This document shows, in pieces, positions 26,213-36,396 of a stretch of DNA of 50,861 nt (position 1 is its first letter; each line of letters begins with the position of its first letter). A program made the translations under genes and the position numbers. The stretch is from positions 1 to 50,861 of the forward strand of contig CANHOA010000023.1 in assembly GCA_947462255.1 (NCBI GenBank). Direction: 5' to 3'. The notes beneath the pieces are model-generated. The model was not told where the DNA came from. It saw nothing but the letters and a program-made list of their open reading frames with translations, and searched no databases. Origin of the DNA: Flavobacteriales bacterium (GTDB taxonomy: Bacteria; Bacteroidota; Bacteroidia; Flavobacteriales_D; Crocinitomicaceae).

Positions 26213-27280
26213 TTACAAATGTACTGACTTATTGCGAAGATAGAAATCAAGTATAACAATTGATGCCATGGCTTCAACAATCGGTACTGCTCTAGGCACA
26301 ACGCATGCATCGTGGCGGCCTGAAATCGCTACTTCGTCTAATTGTCCGTCTTTCCCCAACAAAGATTGTTTTTTGAGAATGGTGGCAACGGGTTTAAAAG
26401 CAACGCGAAACAAAATCGGCATGCCGTTACTTATGCCACCCTGAACTCCCCCAGAATAGTTCGTTTGTGTGGTGCCATCTGCATTAAATTGATCATTATG
26501 ACTAGACCCCAACATGGAAACAGCACTAAATCCGCTACCAATCTCGAAGCCTTTTACGGCATTAATTGATAACATTGCTTTTCCTAATTCAGCATGAATT
26601 TTGTCAAATACTGGTTCGCCTAAACCAATGGGTACATTTTTGATTATGCACTGGATCGTGCCGCCTAGTGTATCGCCTACTTTTTTTGTTTGCTCAATGA
26701 GCGTTTGCATTTTTACTGCTAATGCATCATCAGGACAACGAACCGGGTTGCTTTCAATGGCAGTTTTCGAATAAAATTCGTCCGTTGTTAGTTGAATTGA
26801 TCCAACTTGAATAACATAGGTTGAAAATTCAATGTTTAATTTTGTTAATGCCTGCTTCGCTAAAGCTCCTGCAACAACGCGGCAAGCTGTCTCTCTTGCA
26901 CTGGATCTTCCGCCTCCTTTATGGTCGCGAAGTCCGTACTTTTTTTCATAGGTAAAGTCAGCATGTGAAGGACGAAAAGAATTCTCTAAAACAGTGTAAT
27001 CATTACTTTTTTGATTATCATTTGGAATGGTAAAGCCAATGGCTGTCCCGGTAGAAATTTGATCCACAAAACCGGACAAGAATTGTACTTTATCGGATTC
27101 GTTTCGCTCCGAAACTATCGTAGATTGTCCAGGTCTTCTTCGATCTAATTCGTTTTGAATTAGCGCAAAATCAACTGGAATGTTTGCTGGAAAGCCTTCA
27201 ATAATACCTCCGATTGCCGCACCATGTGATTCGCCAAAGGTCGTTAATTTGAAAAGAGTGCCATAACTTGATCCTGCCAT
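26213..27280 (-). CDS. aroC: chorismate synthase
   Basis: Converts EPSP to chorismate, the last common step to aromatic amino acids and folate; needs reduced FMN. The 355-aa protein carries the three family signatures: [14 protein letters not shown] near the N-terminus, the FMN/substrate region [17 protein letters not shown], and the C-terminal [19 protein letters not shown]. Length is normal. It is the first gene of a minus operon; a -7 box lies 4 bases before the ATG. Confidence 0.96.
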   Translation of the reverse strand: MAGSSYGTLFKLTTFGESHGAAIGGIIEGFPANIPVDFALIQNELDRRRPGQSTIVSERNESDKVQFLSGFVDQISTGTAIGFTIPNDNQKSNDYTVLENSFRPSHADFTYEKKYGLRDHKGGGRSSARETACRVVAGALAKQALTKLNIEFSTYVIQVGSIQLTTDEFYSKTAIESNPVRCPDDALAVKMQTLIEQTKKVGDTLGGTIQCIIKNVPIGLGEPVFDKIHAELGKAMLSINAVKGFEIGSGFSAVSMLGSSHNDQFNADGTTQTNYSGGVQGGISNGMPILFRVAFKPVATILKKQSLLGKDGQLDEVAISGRHDACVVPRAVPIVEAMASIVILDFYLRNKSVHL

Positions 27281-27284
27281 ACCG

Positions 27285-27292
27285 CAAAGTTA
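27285..27292 (-). promoter_or_regulatory. -7 box of the aroC operon
   Basis: TAACTTTG on the minus strand fits TAnnTTTG and is separated from the aroC ATG by only CGGT. The -33 region has no clear TTG. Confidence 0.4.
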
Positions 27293-27414
27293 AGGAGAAT
27301 CATTTGTTAATCCTTAATGCTGCCTCAGCTTTTCAAGGAATTCAAAATATTTGCTACTTTTAGTCTTTGCAATTCCATTTTTGGAATGATCACAAGATTA
27401 ATTACTATAGTAAA

Positions 27415-28890
27415 ATGACAGAAGAAACAACCGATTTTAAAAGGTCTTTAGGTTTATTAGATGCAACGGCCATCGTTGCGGGTTCAATGATCGGATCGGG
27501 TATTTTTATCGTTAGCGCGGATATGGGTCGTATGGTAGGCTCCGCTGGATGGCTAATCGTGTTGTGGTTGCTTACTGGATTTATAACCTTATTGGCAGCC
27601 TTGAGCTATGGCGAGCTAGCTGGGATGATGCCAAAGGCCGGCGGTCAATTTGTATATATTGAAAAGGCCTGGGGTAAGTTTACCGCTTTTTTATATGGTT
27701 GGACTGTTTTTACGGTCATTCAAACAGGTGTTATTGCAGCAGTTGCGGTAGCATTCGCTAAATATACCGCCTTCTTTTTTCCTCAATTAGGGCCGGATAA
27801 TATCTTGTTTAATCTAGGTCCATTAACGATTTCGGCGGCTCAGGTATTTGCTATATTTAGCATTTTTCTACTAACGTTTATTAATAGTCGAGGTATTCAA
27901 AGTGGAAAAATTATTCAATTAGTTTTTACTTCTGCTAAACTAATCGCGTTACTCGCTCTTATTGTATTGGGTTTGGCTATTGGTTTGAAAAGTGATGTCT
28001 TTTCTCAAAATATGCAACACATGTGGGATACATCACATACTTGGACAAAAGGAGTAGGAGGGAACTGGACAGAGTCAATTTCTCCCATTACAGGAATTGC
28101 TTTGATTCTTGCACTTGGAACGGCCATTATTGGATCAATATTTTCCAGTGATGCATGGAACAATGTTACCTTTATTGCTGGTGAAATTAAAAATCCAAAA
28201 AAGAATATTCCATTAAGTTTATTAATAGGAACCTCCATCGTAACCGTTTTATACGTCCTAGCAAATTTTGCTTATTTGGCGCTCATTCCTTTGCATGGTT
28301 CTCCTGAAGGAACAGACGTTTTGTCTCAAGGAATCCAATTTGCTGGAGGGGCGAATACTGATAGGGTTGGAACGGCTGCCGCGTCAATGATTTTTGGTGA
28401 TTTCGCCGCTGCTTTTATGGCGATTCTCATCATGGTTTCTACATTTGGCTGTAATAACGGTTTGATTTTATCGGGAGCAAGGGTTTATTATGCAATGGCG
28501 AAAGATGGTTTGTTTTTTAAACGTGCTGGGAATCTAAATAAAAACGCTGTTCCTATGTTTGCCCTTGTCACTCAAGCAATTTGGGCTAGTATTCTCTGTT
28601 TAAGTGGTTCATATGGCGATTTACTCGATTATGCAACGTTTGCCTCCTTACTGTTTTATATAATTACGATTGCGGGAATTTTTGTCCTACGAAAAAAAGA
28701 TCCGTCTGCTGATCGACCGTATAAAGTAATTGCCTACCCATTAACACCTATTTTATTCATTCTTTTAGCCGCTATAATTTGCACGATTCTACTCATTACA
28801 AAAACACAAAACACTTGTTTCGGTCTACTTATTGTTGCAATAGGCATTCCAGTATATTATGGTAAAAAGTACTTTGCTAAACCTGAATAA
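27415..28890 (+). CDS. APC-family amino acid permease
   Basis: A 491-aa inner-membrane transporter with about 12 hydrophobic segments. The first helix holds the family's substrate motif GSMIGSGIFIVSADMG, and later helices include FTAFLYGWTVFTVIQTG and the intracellular loop SSDAWNNVTFIAGEIKNPKKN. I chose ATG at 27415 (MTEETTDFKRSLGLLDA) rather than the earlier frame start, which adds 16 residues before the conserved region. The M1 aminopeptidase gene follows after one base, suggesting peptide breakdown linked to amino acid uptake or exchange. Substrate unknown. Confidence 0.88.
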   Translation: MTEETTDFKRSLGLLDATAIVAGSMIGSGIFIVSADMGRMVGSAGWLIVLWLLTGFITLLAALSYGELAGMMPKAGGQFVYIEKAWGKFTAFLYGWTVFTVIQTGVIAAVAVAFAKYTAFFFPQLGPDNILFNLGPLTISAAQVFAIFSIFLLTFINSRGIQSGKIIQLVFTSAKLIALLALIVLGLAIGLKSDVFSQNMQHMWDTSHTWTKGVGGNWTESISPITGIALILALGTAIIGSIFSSDAWNNVTFIAGEIKNPKKNIPLSLLIGTSIVTVLYVLANFAYLALIPLHGSPEGTDVLSQGIQFAGGANTDRVGTAAASMIFGDFAAAFMAILIMVSTFGCNNGLILSGARVYYAMAKDGLFFKRAGNLNKNAVPMFALVTQAIWASILCLSGSYGDLLDYATFASLLFYIITIAGIFVLRKKDPSADRPYKVIAYPLTPILFILLAAIICTILLITKTQNTCFGLLIVAIGIPVYYGKKYFAKPE

Positions 28891-28891
28891 T

Positions 28892-30529
28892 ATGAAGAAA
28901 ATTGGATTTTTTCTCGCTTACTTGTTCTTAACTTTAGGCGCAGATGCACAAATCTATACGCATCAAGATTCATTAAGAGGAAGTATTACAAAAGAAAGGG
29001 CTTGGTGGGATTTACAACATTACAGTTTGCTTTTTGATGTTAATCCAACAAACAAAAGTATTTCGGGCTCAAACCTTATTCGATATAAAGTCATTGCAGC
29101 GCATCAACTATTGCAATTGGATTTACAAGCGCCAATGGCGATTCTTTCGGTTACCCAGGATGGCATTCCACTTGTTGTTAAAGATGAAGGCAATGCGCAC
29201 TTCGTTGAATTGATAAAAAAACAAGTTGTGGGCGCACAAGAGGAATTAGTCGTTTTGTTTTCTGGTAAACCTCAAGTAGCGAAAAATCCACCCTGGGATG
29301 GCGGATTTGCATGGAAAAGAGATAATAATAACAAGCATTTTATCGCTACTTCTTGCCAGGAGATTGGAGCAAGTTTGTGGTGGCCTTGTAAAGATCATAT
29401 GTATGATGAGCCAGATCAAGGAATGTTGATTTCCGTAACGGTACCAAAAGGATTAGTTGCTGTTTCTAACGGCAGATTGAAGGAGGAAAAACAAGAAAAC
29501 GACCTTACTTCAACGTTTATTTGGGAAGTGAAAAATCCAATCAATAACTATGGTGTGAATATTACTATTGGGGATTATGTCCATTTTTCTGAAGTATATG
29601 CTGGCGAAAAAGGACCTTTAGACATGGATTACTGGGTACTAAAAGATAATTTAGAAAAAGCAAAAATTCAATTCAAAGACGCCACCAGGATGATGAAAGC
29701 TTTTGAGCATTGGTTTGGCCCATACCCATTTTATGAAGATAGCTACAAATTAGTGGAAGTGCCTTACCTAGGAATGGAGCATCAAAGTGCCATCTCGTAT
29801 GGAAATAAATACGGAAATGGGTATTTAGGTTCTGATTTAAGCGGCACGGGTTGGGGGGGGAAGTTTGATTACATCATTATCCATGAATCTGGTCATGAAT
29901 GGTTCGCTAATAATATCACTGCTAAAGATAATGCCGATCTCTATATCCATGAATCTTTTACCACTTATTCGGAGGCGCTATTTGTGGAGTATTTTTATGG
30001 AAAGACAGCTGGATTTGAGTATGTTCGAGGCCTGCGATCTGGCATTGCAAACAACAGTCCTTTAATTGGTAACTATGATGTGAATGACCCGAATAATTCG
30101 GATATTTATTCAAAAGGAAGTAATGTGCTGCATACACTTCGACAGTTGGTCGGGGATGATGATAAATGGCGTGAGATACTTAGGGGCTTGAATAAGCAGT
30201 TTTACCATCAAACGGTAAGTTCGCAGGATATAGAATCGTATATTGCATCTTCTTCAGGTTTAACATTAGAGGCGTTTTTTGATCAGTATCTACGCGATGC
30301 TAGAATGCCTATTTTTCAGTATAAAATAGAAGGCGGCAATCAGAAAAAACTCTCTTTTCGTTGGTCAGAATGTATCGATAATTTTGATATGCGATTGAAG
30401 ATTAAATATAATGATAAGGTTATCTATGTGTATCCTACTACAAAATGGTCAAGTATTACTTTAGATAATAAATGTGAGGAGATTATCATTTCTAAAGAAT
30501 ACTACGTGGGAGTAGAAAAAATCAATTAA
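28892..30529 (+). CDS. M1 family metallo-aminopeptidase, exported
   Basis: A 545-aa zinc aminopeptidase with a signal peptide (MKKIGFFLAYLFLTLGADAQ), so it acts in the periplasm or outside. The zinc site is H331-E-S-G-H335 with E354, the M1 HExxH-x18-E spacing. The exopeptidase motif is G294-M-E-H-Q298. It lacks the long C-terminal helical domain of PepN and matches the shorter Bacteroidota form. An 8-G run at 29853-29860 lies in the codons for WGGK just before the active site. It is translated one base after the permease. Confidence 0.92.
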   Translation: MKKIGFFLAYLFLTLGADAQIYTHQDSLRGSITKERAWWDLQHYSLLFDVNPTNKSISGSNLIRYKVIAAHQLLQLDLQAPMAILSVTQDGIPLVVKDEGNAHFVELIKKQVVGAQEELVVLFSGKPQVAKNPPWDGGFAWKRDNNNKHFIATSCQEIGASLWWPCKDHMYDEPDQGMLISVTVPKGLVAVSNGRLKEEKQENDLTSTFIWEVKNPINNYGVNITIGDYVHFSEVYAGEKGPLDMDYWVLKDNLEKAKIQFKDATRMMKAFEHWFGPYPFYEDSYKLVEVPYLGMEHQSAISYGNKYGNGYLGSDLSGTGWGGKFDYIIIHESGHEWFANNITAKDNADLYIHESFTTYSEALFVEYFYGKTAGFEYVRGLRSGIANNSPLIGNYDVNDPNNSDIYSKGSNVLHTLRQLVGDDDKWREILRGLNKQFYHQTVSSQDIESYIASSSGLTLEAFFDQYLRDARMPIFQYKIEGGNQKKLSFRWSECIDNFDMRLKIKYNDKVIYVYPTTKWSSITLDNKCEEIIISKEYYVGVEKIN

Positions 30530-30533
30530 TCCG

Positions 30534-31625
30534 CTAACATAATTTTAATCCTTTAAGGAAAGCAAGTAATTCCTTCATCATTAATTGATGCTCTTGAATG
30601 GTGGGGTGCTTATTATAGCCATCATTATAGGTTCCCACATAATTAAAAAAGAAGATTTTATTATCACCATTTTTTTGACAATCGTTCACTACTTTTTTAA
30701 TAGATTTTTTCATCTGACGTTTACGTTTTACGGAGGCCATTGGACTTGTGCAACATATTATCGTGCTGTTTTTGTAATGGACTCTTAGCATAGCTATAAA
30801 ATCTTGGTATTTTTCTTTATAAAGCGATTCATTTTTTAACCCATCATTTTGTCCTAGGGTAATAAAAACAAGATCCGGTTTAGGCTGATTTTTAAAGTTC
30901 CATTTTTTATGTTTTTTATTGAAGTCAATACGATTGTATACATCAGGCATTGTATACTTATTACCGCAGCAGCTTTCAGCAAGACCAATTCCTGAAACAG
31001 CACTCAATAGGTAATCGGCATCTAATTCTCGCGCTAATAATGCGCCATAAGTTAAATAGGCATTATGGTAATCGTACCACTTGCCTTTTTTAAATCGAAT
31101 TTGCGAGTTGTCAGCACCATTTCCACAAGTAATAGAGTCTCCAATAAACTCCAGCAATTTCTTTTTTCTTTTTTTTAATGGCAAGAGTTTAGCGCATCTA
31201 ATGCCAATAAGCTTAAGATAGCCGTTAGCACTTTCTGTATTTTTACATAGAACTACACGATGAATACCATATCGCATGTTATCGGCAACTTTAATTCGAT
31301 TAAATTTATTCCTTAGTTTCAGTCTTTTCGGAACCCCGCCATCTACACTATACTCAATATAGTTATGATCAATTAAAAACCGAAGCTCGTCTTCTAGTTC
31401 AATTTCGCAAGATGACCCTTCAAAATCGAATGTTATATATGCTCCTGGAGCCCACGCTTTTGGAGCTGTAGGATCTGTTTTATCGAAGCGACCAACACAA
31501 TGAATTCTAGCGTCTCCTCCAGCATAAAATTGCAAGGGACTTTTAAGGTAATACCAAAAGATGAAAATGAGCAAGACGGATACACCTAGTAATGGTATAA
31601 TTAGTTTTACCCTTTTATGCATCAT
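30534..31625 (-). CDS. CE2-type SGNH esterase, membrane-anchored
   Basis: A 363-aa protein with one N-terminal membrane segment (residues 7-26). A jelly-roll domain follows (about 35-150; HCVGRFDKT, WAPGAYITFDFEGSSC), then an SGNH hydrolase domain with S164 in FIGDSITCGNG, a GQND block, and H340 in KHPTIQEHQ. This two-domain order is that of carbohydrate esterase family 2, which removes acetyl groups from polysaccharides. The start is one of two adjacent ATGs that overlap the acyltransferase stop, so the two genes are coupled. The glycan substrate is not known. Confidence 0.78.
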   Translation of the reverse strand: MMHKRVKLIIPLLGVSVLLIFIFWYYLKSPLQFYAGGDARIHCVGRFDKTDPTAPKAWAPGAYITFDFEGSSCEIELEDELRFLIDHNYIEYSVDGGVPKRLKLRNKFNRIKVADNMRYGIHRVVLCKNTESANGYLKLIGIRCAKLLPLKKRKKKLLEFIGDSITCGNGADNSQIRFKKGKWYDYHNAYLTYGALLARELDADYLLSAVSGIGLAESCCGNKYTMPDVYNRIDFNKKHKKWNFKNQPKPDLVFITLGQNDGLKNESLYKEKYQDFIAMLRVHYKNSTIICCTSPMASVKRKRQMKKSIKKVVNDCQKNGDNKIFFFNYVGTYNDGYNKHPTIQEHQLMMKELLAFLKGLKLC

Positions 31626-32796
31626 GAGAAACAATTGTTTTCTTATCCCTCATTTTCATAAAGGGGACCTCTATGAATTTGTACAATAAAAAAGAAATAA
31701 ATATCGTCAGCACCCAAAATAATATATAATCAATTACCCAATAATCTCCTGGGATAAATTTTCCTGCTGAATAGTTGCCGTGGATGGTATTTTTGATGAT
31801 TGCAGTTGATACTATATTTAAATTAACAAGATACATGGAGTAAGAAATTAAACTTAAAAAAGTAATCCAAGAGGTCCATTTACCTAGGCCTTTTTTTAGA
31901 TTGGATAAAAATGGCAGCATAATAAAGATGGCCAATGATATAATGGAAGGATACCATATTACTGCAAAAGGTTCATGCGTTTTCCCAATGTGAAATTTAA
32001 AATAGTATAGAATGTATGCGCCCGTAAACAATAAAATAATATTTAATTTATGATTCCATATTTTAGGCGTGTAATGAGCAAAAAAAGCACCTAAAACACC
32101 ATACATAATCGAATCTAATCGTGGAATTACCTGATATCGAACTCCCAAATCGATCAATGTTTCCTTAATTAATTTTATTTGGTCAGGATTAGGGTTACTA
32201 GGAATTCCAAATGAATGATATAAATGATAACGGTACCAAGTAATGAGGGCAATAATAAGGAATGAAATGAAAAGTATGGTCCATTTGGTTGACGTTTTAA
32301 AAAATAACAGAAAACTAAACAAGATAAATGGCACCAATAAATAAAACCATTCTTCAATGCTAAGACTCCAGGCCTCTGCAAAGAATTGTGGGCGGTAATG
32401 ACCTAAAAAATTTTGTGTAAAAAAGAAAAATCGATACCAATCATCTGGAAATTTTGAAGGTGAAAAGATAAGTGTATAAAAAATCAGGAAAATCAGCACT
32501 AAAAAATACGCTGGTAAGGTTCGCATCCATCGTCTTTTCCAAAAGTCGAGTAGCCCATAATAACTAGGTTTATCTTTGTTTAATACCTTGATTAAAATAC
32601 CCCCGATTAAAAATCCACTTAAAACGAAAAAAATAGCAACCCCATCATAGTGGTATTTTAACACGAAATTTTTTATGTGCTGGGGAGCCATATTGGTGCT
32701 ATGACCAAGTAATACCATAAAAATGGCAACGAATCGCAAAAGGTCTAATCCAAAGATCCTATTTTTTGATATTTCAATATTAAAAAACTTGCCCAT
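31615..32796 (-). CDS. acyltransferase 3 family membrane protein
   Basis: A 393-aa OafA/YrhL-type acyltransferase with about ten membrane segments. The N-terminal motif RFVAIFMVLLGHS carries the conserved histidine, and AIFFVLSGFLIGG and AEAWSLSIEEWFYL are family landmarks. These proteins transfer acetyl or other acyl groups to surface sugars across the inner membrane. No extracytoplasmic SGNH domain is fused here; instead a separate SGNH esterase overlaps its 3' end, so donor and esterase may work as a pair. Confidence 0.88.
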   Translation of the reverse strand: MGKFFNIEISKNRIFGLDLLRFVAIFMVLLGHSTNMAPQHIKNFVLKYHYDGVAIFFVLSGFLIGGILIKVLNKDKPSYYGLLDFWKRRWMRTLPAYFLVLIFLIFYTLIFSPSKFPDDWYRFFFFTQNFLGHYRPQFFAEAWSLSIEEWFYLLVPFILFSFLLFFKTSTKWTILFISFLIIALITWYRYHLYHSFGIPSNPNPDQIKLIKETLIDLGVRYQVIPRLDSIMYGVLGAFFAHYTPKIWNHKLNIILLFTGAYILYYFKFHIGKTHEPFAVIWYPSIISLAIFIMLPFLSNLKKGLGKWTSWITFLSLISYSMYLVNLNIVSTAIIKNTIHGNYSAGKFIPGDYWVIDYILFWVLTIFISFLLYKFIEVPFMKMRDKKTIVSHDA

Positions 32797-32936
32797 TAAA
32801 ACCTAAGAATAAATAAAACGAATAGATTCAAAGATACTAATAGTTTAGATTTACGCATCCTTTATTACAGCACAGAATATAATTAATTAAATCAATCTAT
32901 TTAGTTAAATGCTGACAATTAGCTAATTTAATAAGT

Positions 32937-32944
32937 TATTTTTG
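32937..32944 (+). promoter_or_regulatory. -7 box of the sialate O-acetylesterase-like gene
   Basis: TATTTTTG fits TAnnTTTG and lies 4 bases before the ATG at 32949. The -33 element is not evident. The gap 32797-32936 is otherwise AT-rich with nothing else recognised. Confidence 0.4.
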
Positions 32945-32948
32945 GCGT

Positions 32949-34358
32949 ATGAAATTTATATTACTTGTTACTTTTCTTCTCAGCTTCTTCGTTAATGCAA
33001 CGGTCATCTTGCCCGATGTTTTAGGCGATAACATGGTGCTTCAGCAGAAAAGCAGTATAAAATTATGGGGTAGCGCAAAAGTAAATGCATCCGTAAAGGT
33101 TAATGTTTCTTGGTCAACTATTGACTACCATTGTTTAGCTGATAAGAATGGCAAATGGAAACTTTACGTCCCAACAAATGCAGCCTCTTTTCAAAAACAT
33201 AGCATCGATATTTCGGATGGTAAATCGATTACTATTAAAAATGTGTTAGTAGGTGAGGTATGGCTTTGTTCGGGACAATCAAATATGGAAATGCCTTTTA
33301 GAGGATTTAACGATCAACTGATTAAGGACGCTGATTTTTATGTGTCTACTGCCAAAGTAGAAGTTGGCATTAGAATGTTTACTGTTGTCAAGAATGCTGA
33401 GATCAAATCAAGTAAAATTGGGAAGGGTAATTGGACAGAATGCAGCTCTAAAGATTTACCTAATTGTAGTGCGACAGCTTATTTTTTCGCATTGCGCTTA
33501 CAAACACTATTGAATGTGCCAATTGGGATTATCAATTCTAGTTATGGTGGATCTTCGATTGAAGGTTGGTTGAATCCTGCAGCTGTTCAAAAATATACCG
33601 ATCTTGATTTGAATAAAACTTATAACGATGAAAATGCTTGGCAGAGACCATATGTTATGTACCAAAATATGCTAAAGCCTTATAGAGGTTATGTAATTAA
33701 TGGTTTCCTTTGGTATCAAGGAGAAAGTAATGTTTTGCGGTATGGGACATATGCTCAAAAATTACACGACTTAGTTTCTTTGTGGCGTACTACTTTTAAT
33801 AACCCTGAATTACCATTTTATGCAGTAGAAATTGCTCCTTTTCAGTACGGTAATGGTGTTCAAGCAGCAAAGCTTAGAGAGGCTCAATTCAAAGGTATCA
33901 ATGCAATTAAAAACACTGGCTTTGTTTGCACAAATGATTTGGTAGCTGAATCTGAAGCAACAAATATTCATCCTTCGCAAAAAAAACCGATTGGCGATCG
34001 ATTGGCAAATTTAGTGCTTCATGATACCTATCATGCAGATACCATTAAAGCAAATTCGCCATCGTTGGAACACGTTACCATAACAAGTGATTCAATTGTT
34101 ATGCAGTTTAAAAATAGTTATGAAGGATTGCAAAATCAACTCGAATTTATTGGATTTGAAGTAGCAGATTCAACAACATTTTTTAGAACGGTTCAACCCT
34201 TTTTAGGCGCGGACAAATCTAGCTTGATTATAAAAATAAATAAAGAGTTCGTACCAATTGCAGTTCGATATTGTTTTAAAAATTTCCAGGTAGGCAATGT
34301 GAAAAATAGTGTGGGACTACCTTTAGTTCCATTTAGAACAGATGAATGGGACAATTGA
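32949..34358 (+). CDS. sialate O-acetylesterase-like SGNH hydrolase
   Basis: A 469-aa exported enzyme with a signal peptide ending near residue 17 (LSFFVNA). An N-terminal beta domain begins VILPDVLGDNMVLQQ. The catalytic block I is S111 in CSGQSNMEMPF, followed by GWLNPAAVQKY and WYQGESNV, and a late IHPSQKKPIGDRLA that supplies the histidine. This is the SASA (sialate O-acetylesterase) family, which deacetylates glycans in the periplasm or outside. It faces the acyltransferase and CE2 genes, suggesting a locus for O-acetyl turnover; in Bacteroidota such enzymes often act on plant or host glycans. Confidence 0.87.
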   Translation: MKFILLVTFLLSFFVNATVILPDVLGDNMVLQQKSSIKLWGSAKVNASVKVNVSWSTIDYHCLADKNGKWKLYVPTNAASFQKHSIDISDGKSITIKNVLVGEVWLCSGQSNMEMPFRGFNDQLIKDADFYVSTAKVEVGIRMFTVVKNAEIKSSKIGKGNWTECSSKDLPNCSATAYFFALRLQTLLNVPIGIINSSYGGSSIEGWLNPAAVQKYTDLDLNKTYNDENAWQRPYVMYQNMLKPYRGYVINGFLWYQGESNVLRYGTYAQKLHDLVSLWRTTFNNPELPFYAVEIAPFQYGNGVQAAKLREAQFKGINAIKNTGFVCTNDLVAESEATNIHPSQKKPIGDRLANLVLHDTYHADTIKANSPSLEHVTITSDSIVMQFKNSYEGLQNQLEFIGFEVADSTTFFRTVQPFLGADKSSLIIKINKEFVPIAVRYCFKNFQVGNVKNSVGLPLVPFRTDEWDN

Positions 34359-34359
34359 T

Positions 34360-35283
34360 TTATTTTAAAAAAGAAATGTTTCGTTTTAAGCCCTCAAATT
34401 TAGTCCTTTTAACAGCACTGTTTTTGAAAAGCAACTGAAAGGTTTCTTTATCTAAATCCTCCCAATCACCTTTTGATAAATCTAAGAGTTGAGCACTAGG
34501 CTGAAAACGTTTTTCTTGGTGTATTTTTCCAAATTTATTCCATGGACAAACATCTTGGCACACATCACAACCAAACATCCAATTATCCATTTTTCCTTTA
34601 AACTGATCGGGTAAAATAGCATCTTTCAACTCAATTGTTAGGTGTGAAATACATTTGGATCCATCAACCATGTAGGGTGCAATTATCGCTTCGGTCGGAC
34701 AAGCATCGATACATTTTGTGCAGGTGCCGCAATAATCTTTCATTGGACCATCTGCTTCAATTTGTATATCTGTAATAATCTCTGCTATAAAGAAAAAACT
34801 TCCCTCTTTGGGATGAATTAAATTGGTGCTTTTCCCCATCCATCCTAACCCAGATTTTTGCGCCCAAACTTTGTCCATTACCGGCGCCGAATCGACAAAT
34901 ATCCTTCCACCAATATCGCCAATTTCACTTCTCATAAAATTGAGTAATTCGCCTAGCTTATCTTTTATAACAAAATGATAATCCTCTCCATACGCATATT
35001 TTGAAAGTTTTGGAGCCTCAGGGTCTTTTTGACTGCTTTCGGTATGATAATTTAATAGGAGCGAGATTACAGTTTGGGCATCGTCTACGAGTAGCTTGGG
35101 GTTAAGCCGCTTGTCAAAATGATTCGCCATATAAGCCATCGAGCCATGGTAATTATTTTTTAACCACGATTCTAATCGTGGAGCCTCCTCCTCCAAAAAA
35201 TCGACTTTCGAAAAACCGCAATAAAAAAACCCTAGTTCTTGGGCTTTGTCTTTTATCGCTTGCTTATATCTTGTGGCATTCAT
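34360..35283 (-). CDS. queG: epoxyqueuosine reductase
   Basis: Reduces epoxyqueuosine to queuosine in tRNA anticodons using cobalamin and two [4Fe-4S] clusters. The 307-aa protein shows both ferredoxin motifs ([17 protein letters not shown] and [11 protein letters not shown]) and the N-terminal cobalamin-domain landmarks [10 protein letters not shown] and [11 protein letters not shown]. It lacks the C-terminal HEAT repeats of some longer homologues, as is usual in Bacteroidota. It lies 3 bases after ruvB and converges tail to tail on the sialate esterase-like gene. Confidence 0.93.
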   Translation of the reverse strand: MNATRYKQAIKDKAQELGFFYCGFSKVDFLEEEAPRLESWLKNNYHGSMAYMANHFDKRLNPKLLVDDAQTVISLLLNYHTESSQKDPEAPKLSKYAYGEDYHFVIKDKLGELLNFMRSEIGDIGGRIFVDSAPVMDKVWAQKSGLGWMGKSTNLIHPKEGSFFFIAEIITDIQIEADGPMKDYCGTCTKCIDACPTEAIIAPYMVDGSKCISHLTIELKDAILPDQFKGKMDNWMFGCDVCQDVCPWNKFGKIHQEKRFQPSAQLLDLSKGDWEDLDKETFQLLFKNSAVKRTKFEGLKRNISFLK

Positions 35284-35286
35284 GTA

Positions 35287-36306
35287 TTAGAATAATCCGC
35301 CTTGGCTCCAACCCATTTCTTTTCCAAAGAGTTTGAATGCTTTTTCGGTCGCTTTTCTTCCTCGTTGGGTCCTCATCAAAAAGCCTTCTTGAATTAAAAA
35401 TGGTTCGTACACCTCTTCTAAAGTGCCCGCATTTTCACCAATTGCAGTGGCTATTGTGCCCAATCCAACCGGCCCACCAGCAAATTTATCGATGATGGCA
35501 CGAAGGATTCGGATATCCATTTCATCTAAGCCATTTTCATCTACGTTAAGTGCCTTTAATGCTATTTCAGTAATGCTGTCATCAATTTTTCCACTGCCTT
35601 TAATTTGTGCAAAATCCCTAACGCGCCGTAATAATGCATTGGCAATTCTCGGCGTTCCCCTGCTTCTACTTGCAATTTTGTAAGCAGCATCTTCATCAAT
35701 GGGTATTGAAAGTAAATTGGCTGATCGTTCAACTATGCTTGTTAATGTTTTTGAATCGTAGTATTCTAGGCGCGAATTTATTCCGAATCGTGCCCGTAAT
35801 GGTGAGGTTAACAATCCAGATCGAGTAGTGGCACCAATCAAGGTAAAAGGATTCAGGTTTAGCTGTATCGATCGAGCATTTGGGCCAGTATCTAATAAAA
35901 TATCGATGACATAATCTTCCATTGCGGAATACAAGTACTCCTCAACAACAGGACTTAAGCGATGGATTTCATCAATAAAAAGAACGTCTCCATCACTGAG
36001 GTTGGTTAATAGCCCGGCTAAATCTCCAGGTTTATCTAAAACCGGTCCGCTAGTTACTTTAAATCCTACGCCCATTTCATTGGCGATTATTTGTGCTAGT
36101 GTTGTTTTTCCTAATCCGGGTGGGCCGTGTAGTAAAACATGGTCTAGGGGTTCACCTCGCTGTTTTGCTGCTTGTGCAAAGATGGCTAAGTTTTCAACTA
36201 CAGCGGGTTGCCCTGCGAAATCAGCAAATGACTTAGGTCTTAAAACCTTATCAAATTCTTGTTCGGGTTGTTCGGCATTTTCACGATAGTCAAAAGAATC
36301 TTCCAA
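35287..36306 (-). CDS. ruvB: Holliday junction branch migration ATPase
   Basis: Hexameric AAA+ motor that drives branch migration with RuvA in recombination repair. The 339-aa protein has Walker A G61-PPGLGKT68, Walker B D112-E113 in IDEIHRL, and the C-terminal winged helix containing [17 protein letters not shown] and RTQRGR. The start is TTG at 36306: reading upstream in frame, a stop appears before any ATG, and the TTG places [12 protein letters not shown] at the usual distance. A TAAATTTG box lies 16 bases upstream. Confidence 0.95.
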   Translation of the reverse strand: MEDSFDYRENAEQPEQEFDKVLRPKSFADFAGQPAVVENLAIFAQAAKQRGEPLDHVLLHGPPGLGKTTLAQIIANEMGVGFKVTSGPVLDKPGDLAGLLTNLSDGDVLFIDEIHRLSPVVEEYLYSAMEDYVIDILLDTGPNARSIQLNLNPFTLIGATTRSGLLTSPLRARFGINSRLEYYDSKTLTSIVERSANLLSIPIDEDAAYKIASRSRGTPRIANALLRRVRDFAQIKGSGKIDDSITEIALKALNVDENGLDEMDIRILRAIIDKFAGGPVGLGTIATAIGENAGTLEEVYEPFLIQEGFLMRTQRGRKATEKAFKLFGKEMGWSQGGLF

Positions 36307-36322
36307 AAGGATTGTTTTTCTA

Positions 36323-36330
36323 CAAATTTA
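36323..36330 (-). promoter_or_regulatory. -7 box of ruvB-queG
   Basis: TAAATTTG on the minus strand fits TAnnTTTG, 16 bases before the TTG start of ruvB. It lies in the 90-base gap after the HAD gene, so ruvB-queG may be a separate unit. Confidence 0.4.
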
Positions 36331-36396
36331 CAAAAGCCATTGAATTGGCAGTCAAATTCTACTGATTTTCCGATGCTGACCTTTAGTCAACTATAA

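Noticed and set aside
27371..27386. Small hairpin before the permease gene (attcca/tggaat)
   Set aside because: Only a 6-bp AT-rich stem with a 4-base loop, not followed by a T-run; common by chance.
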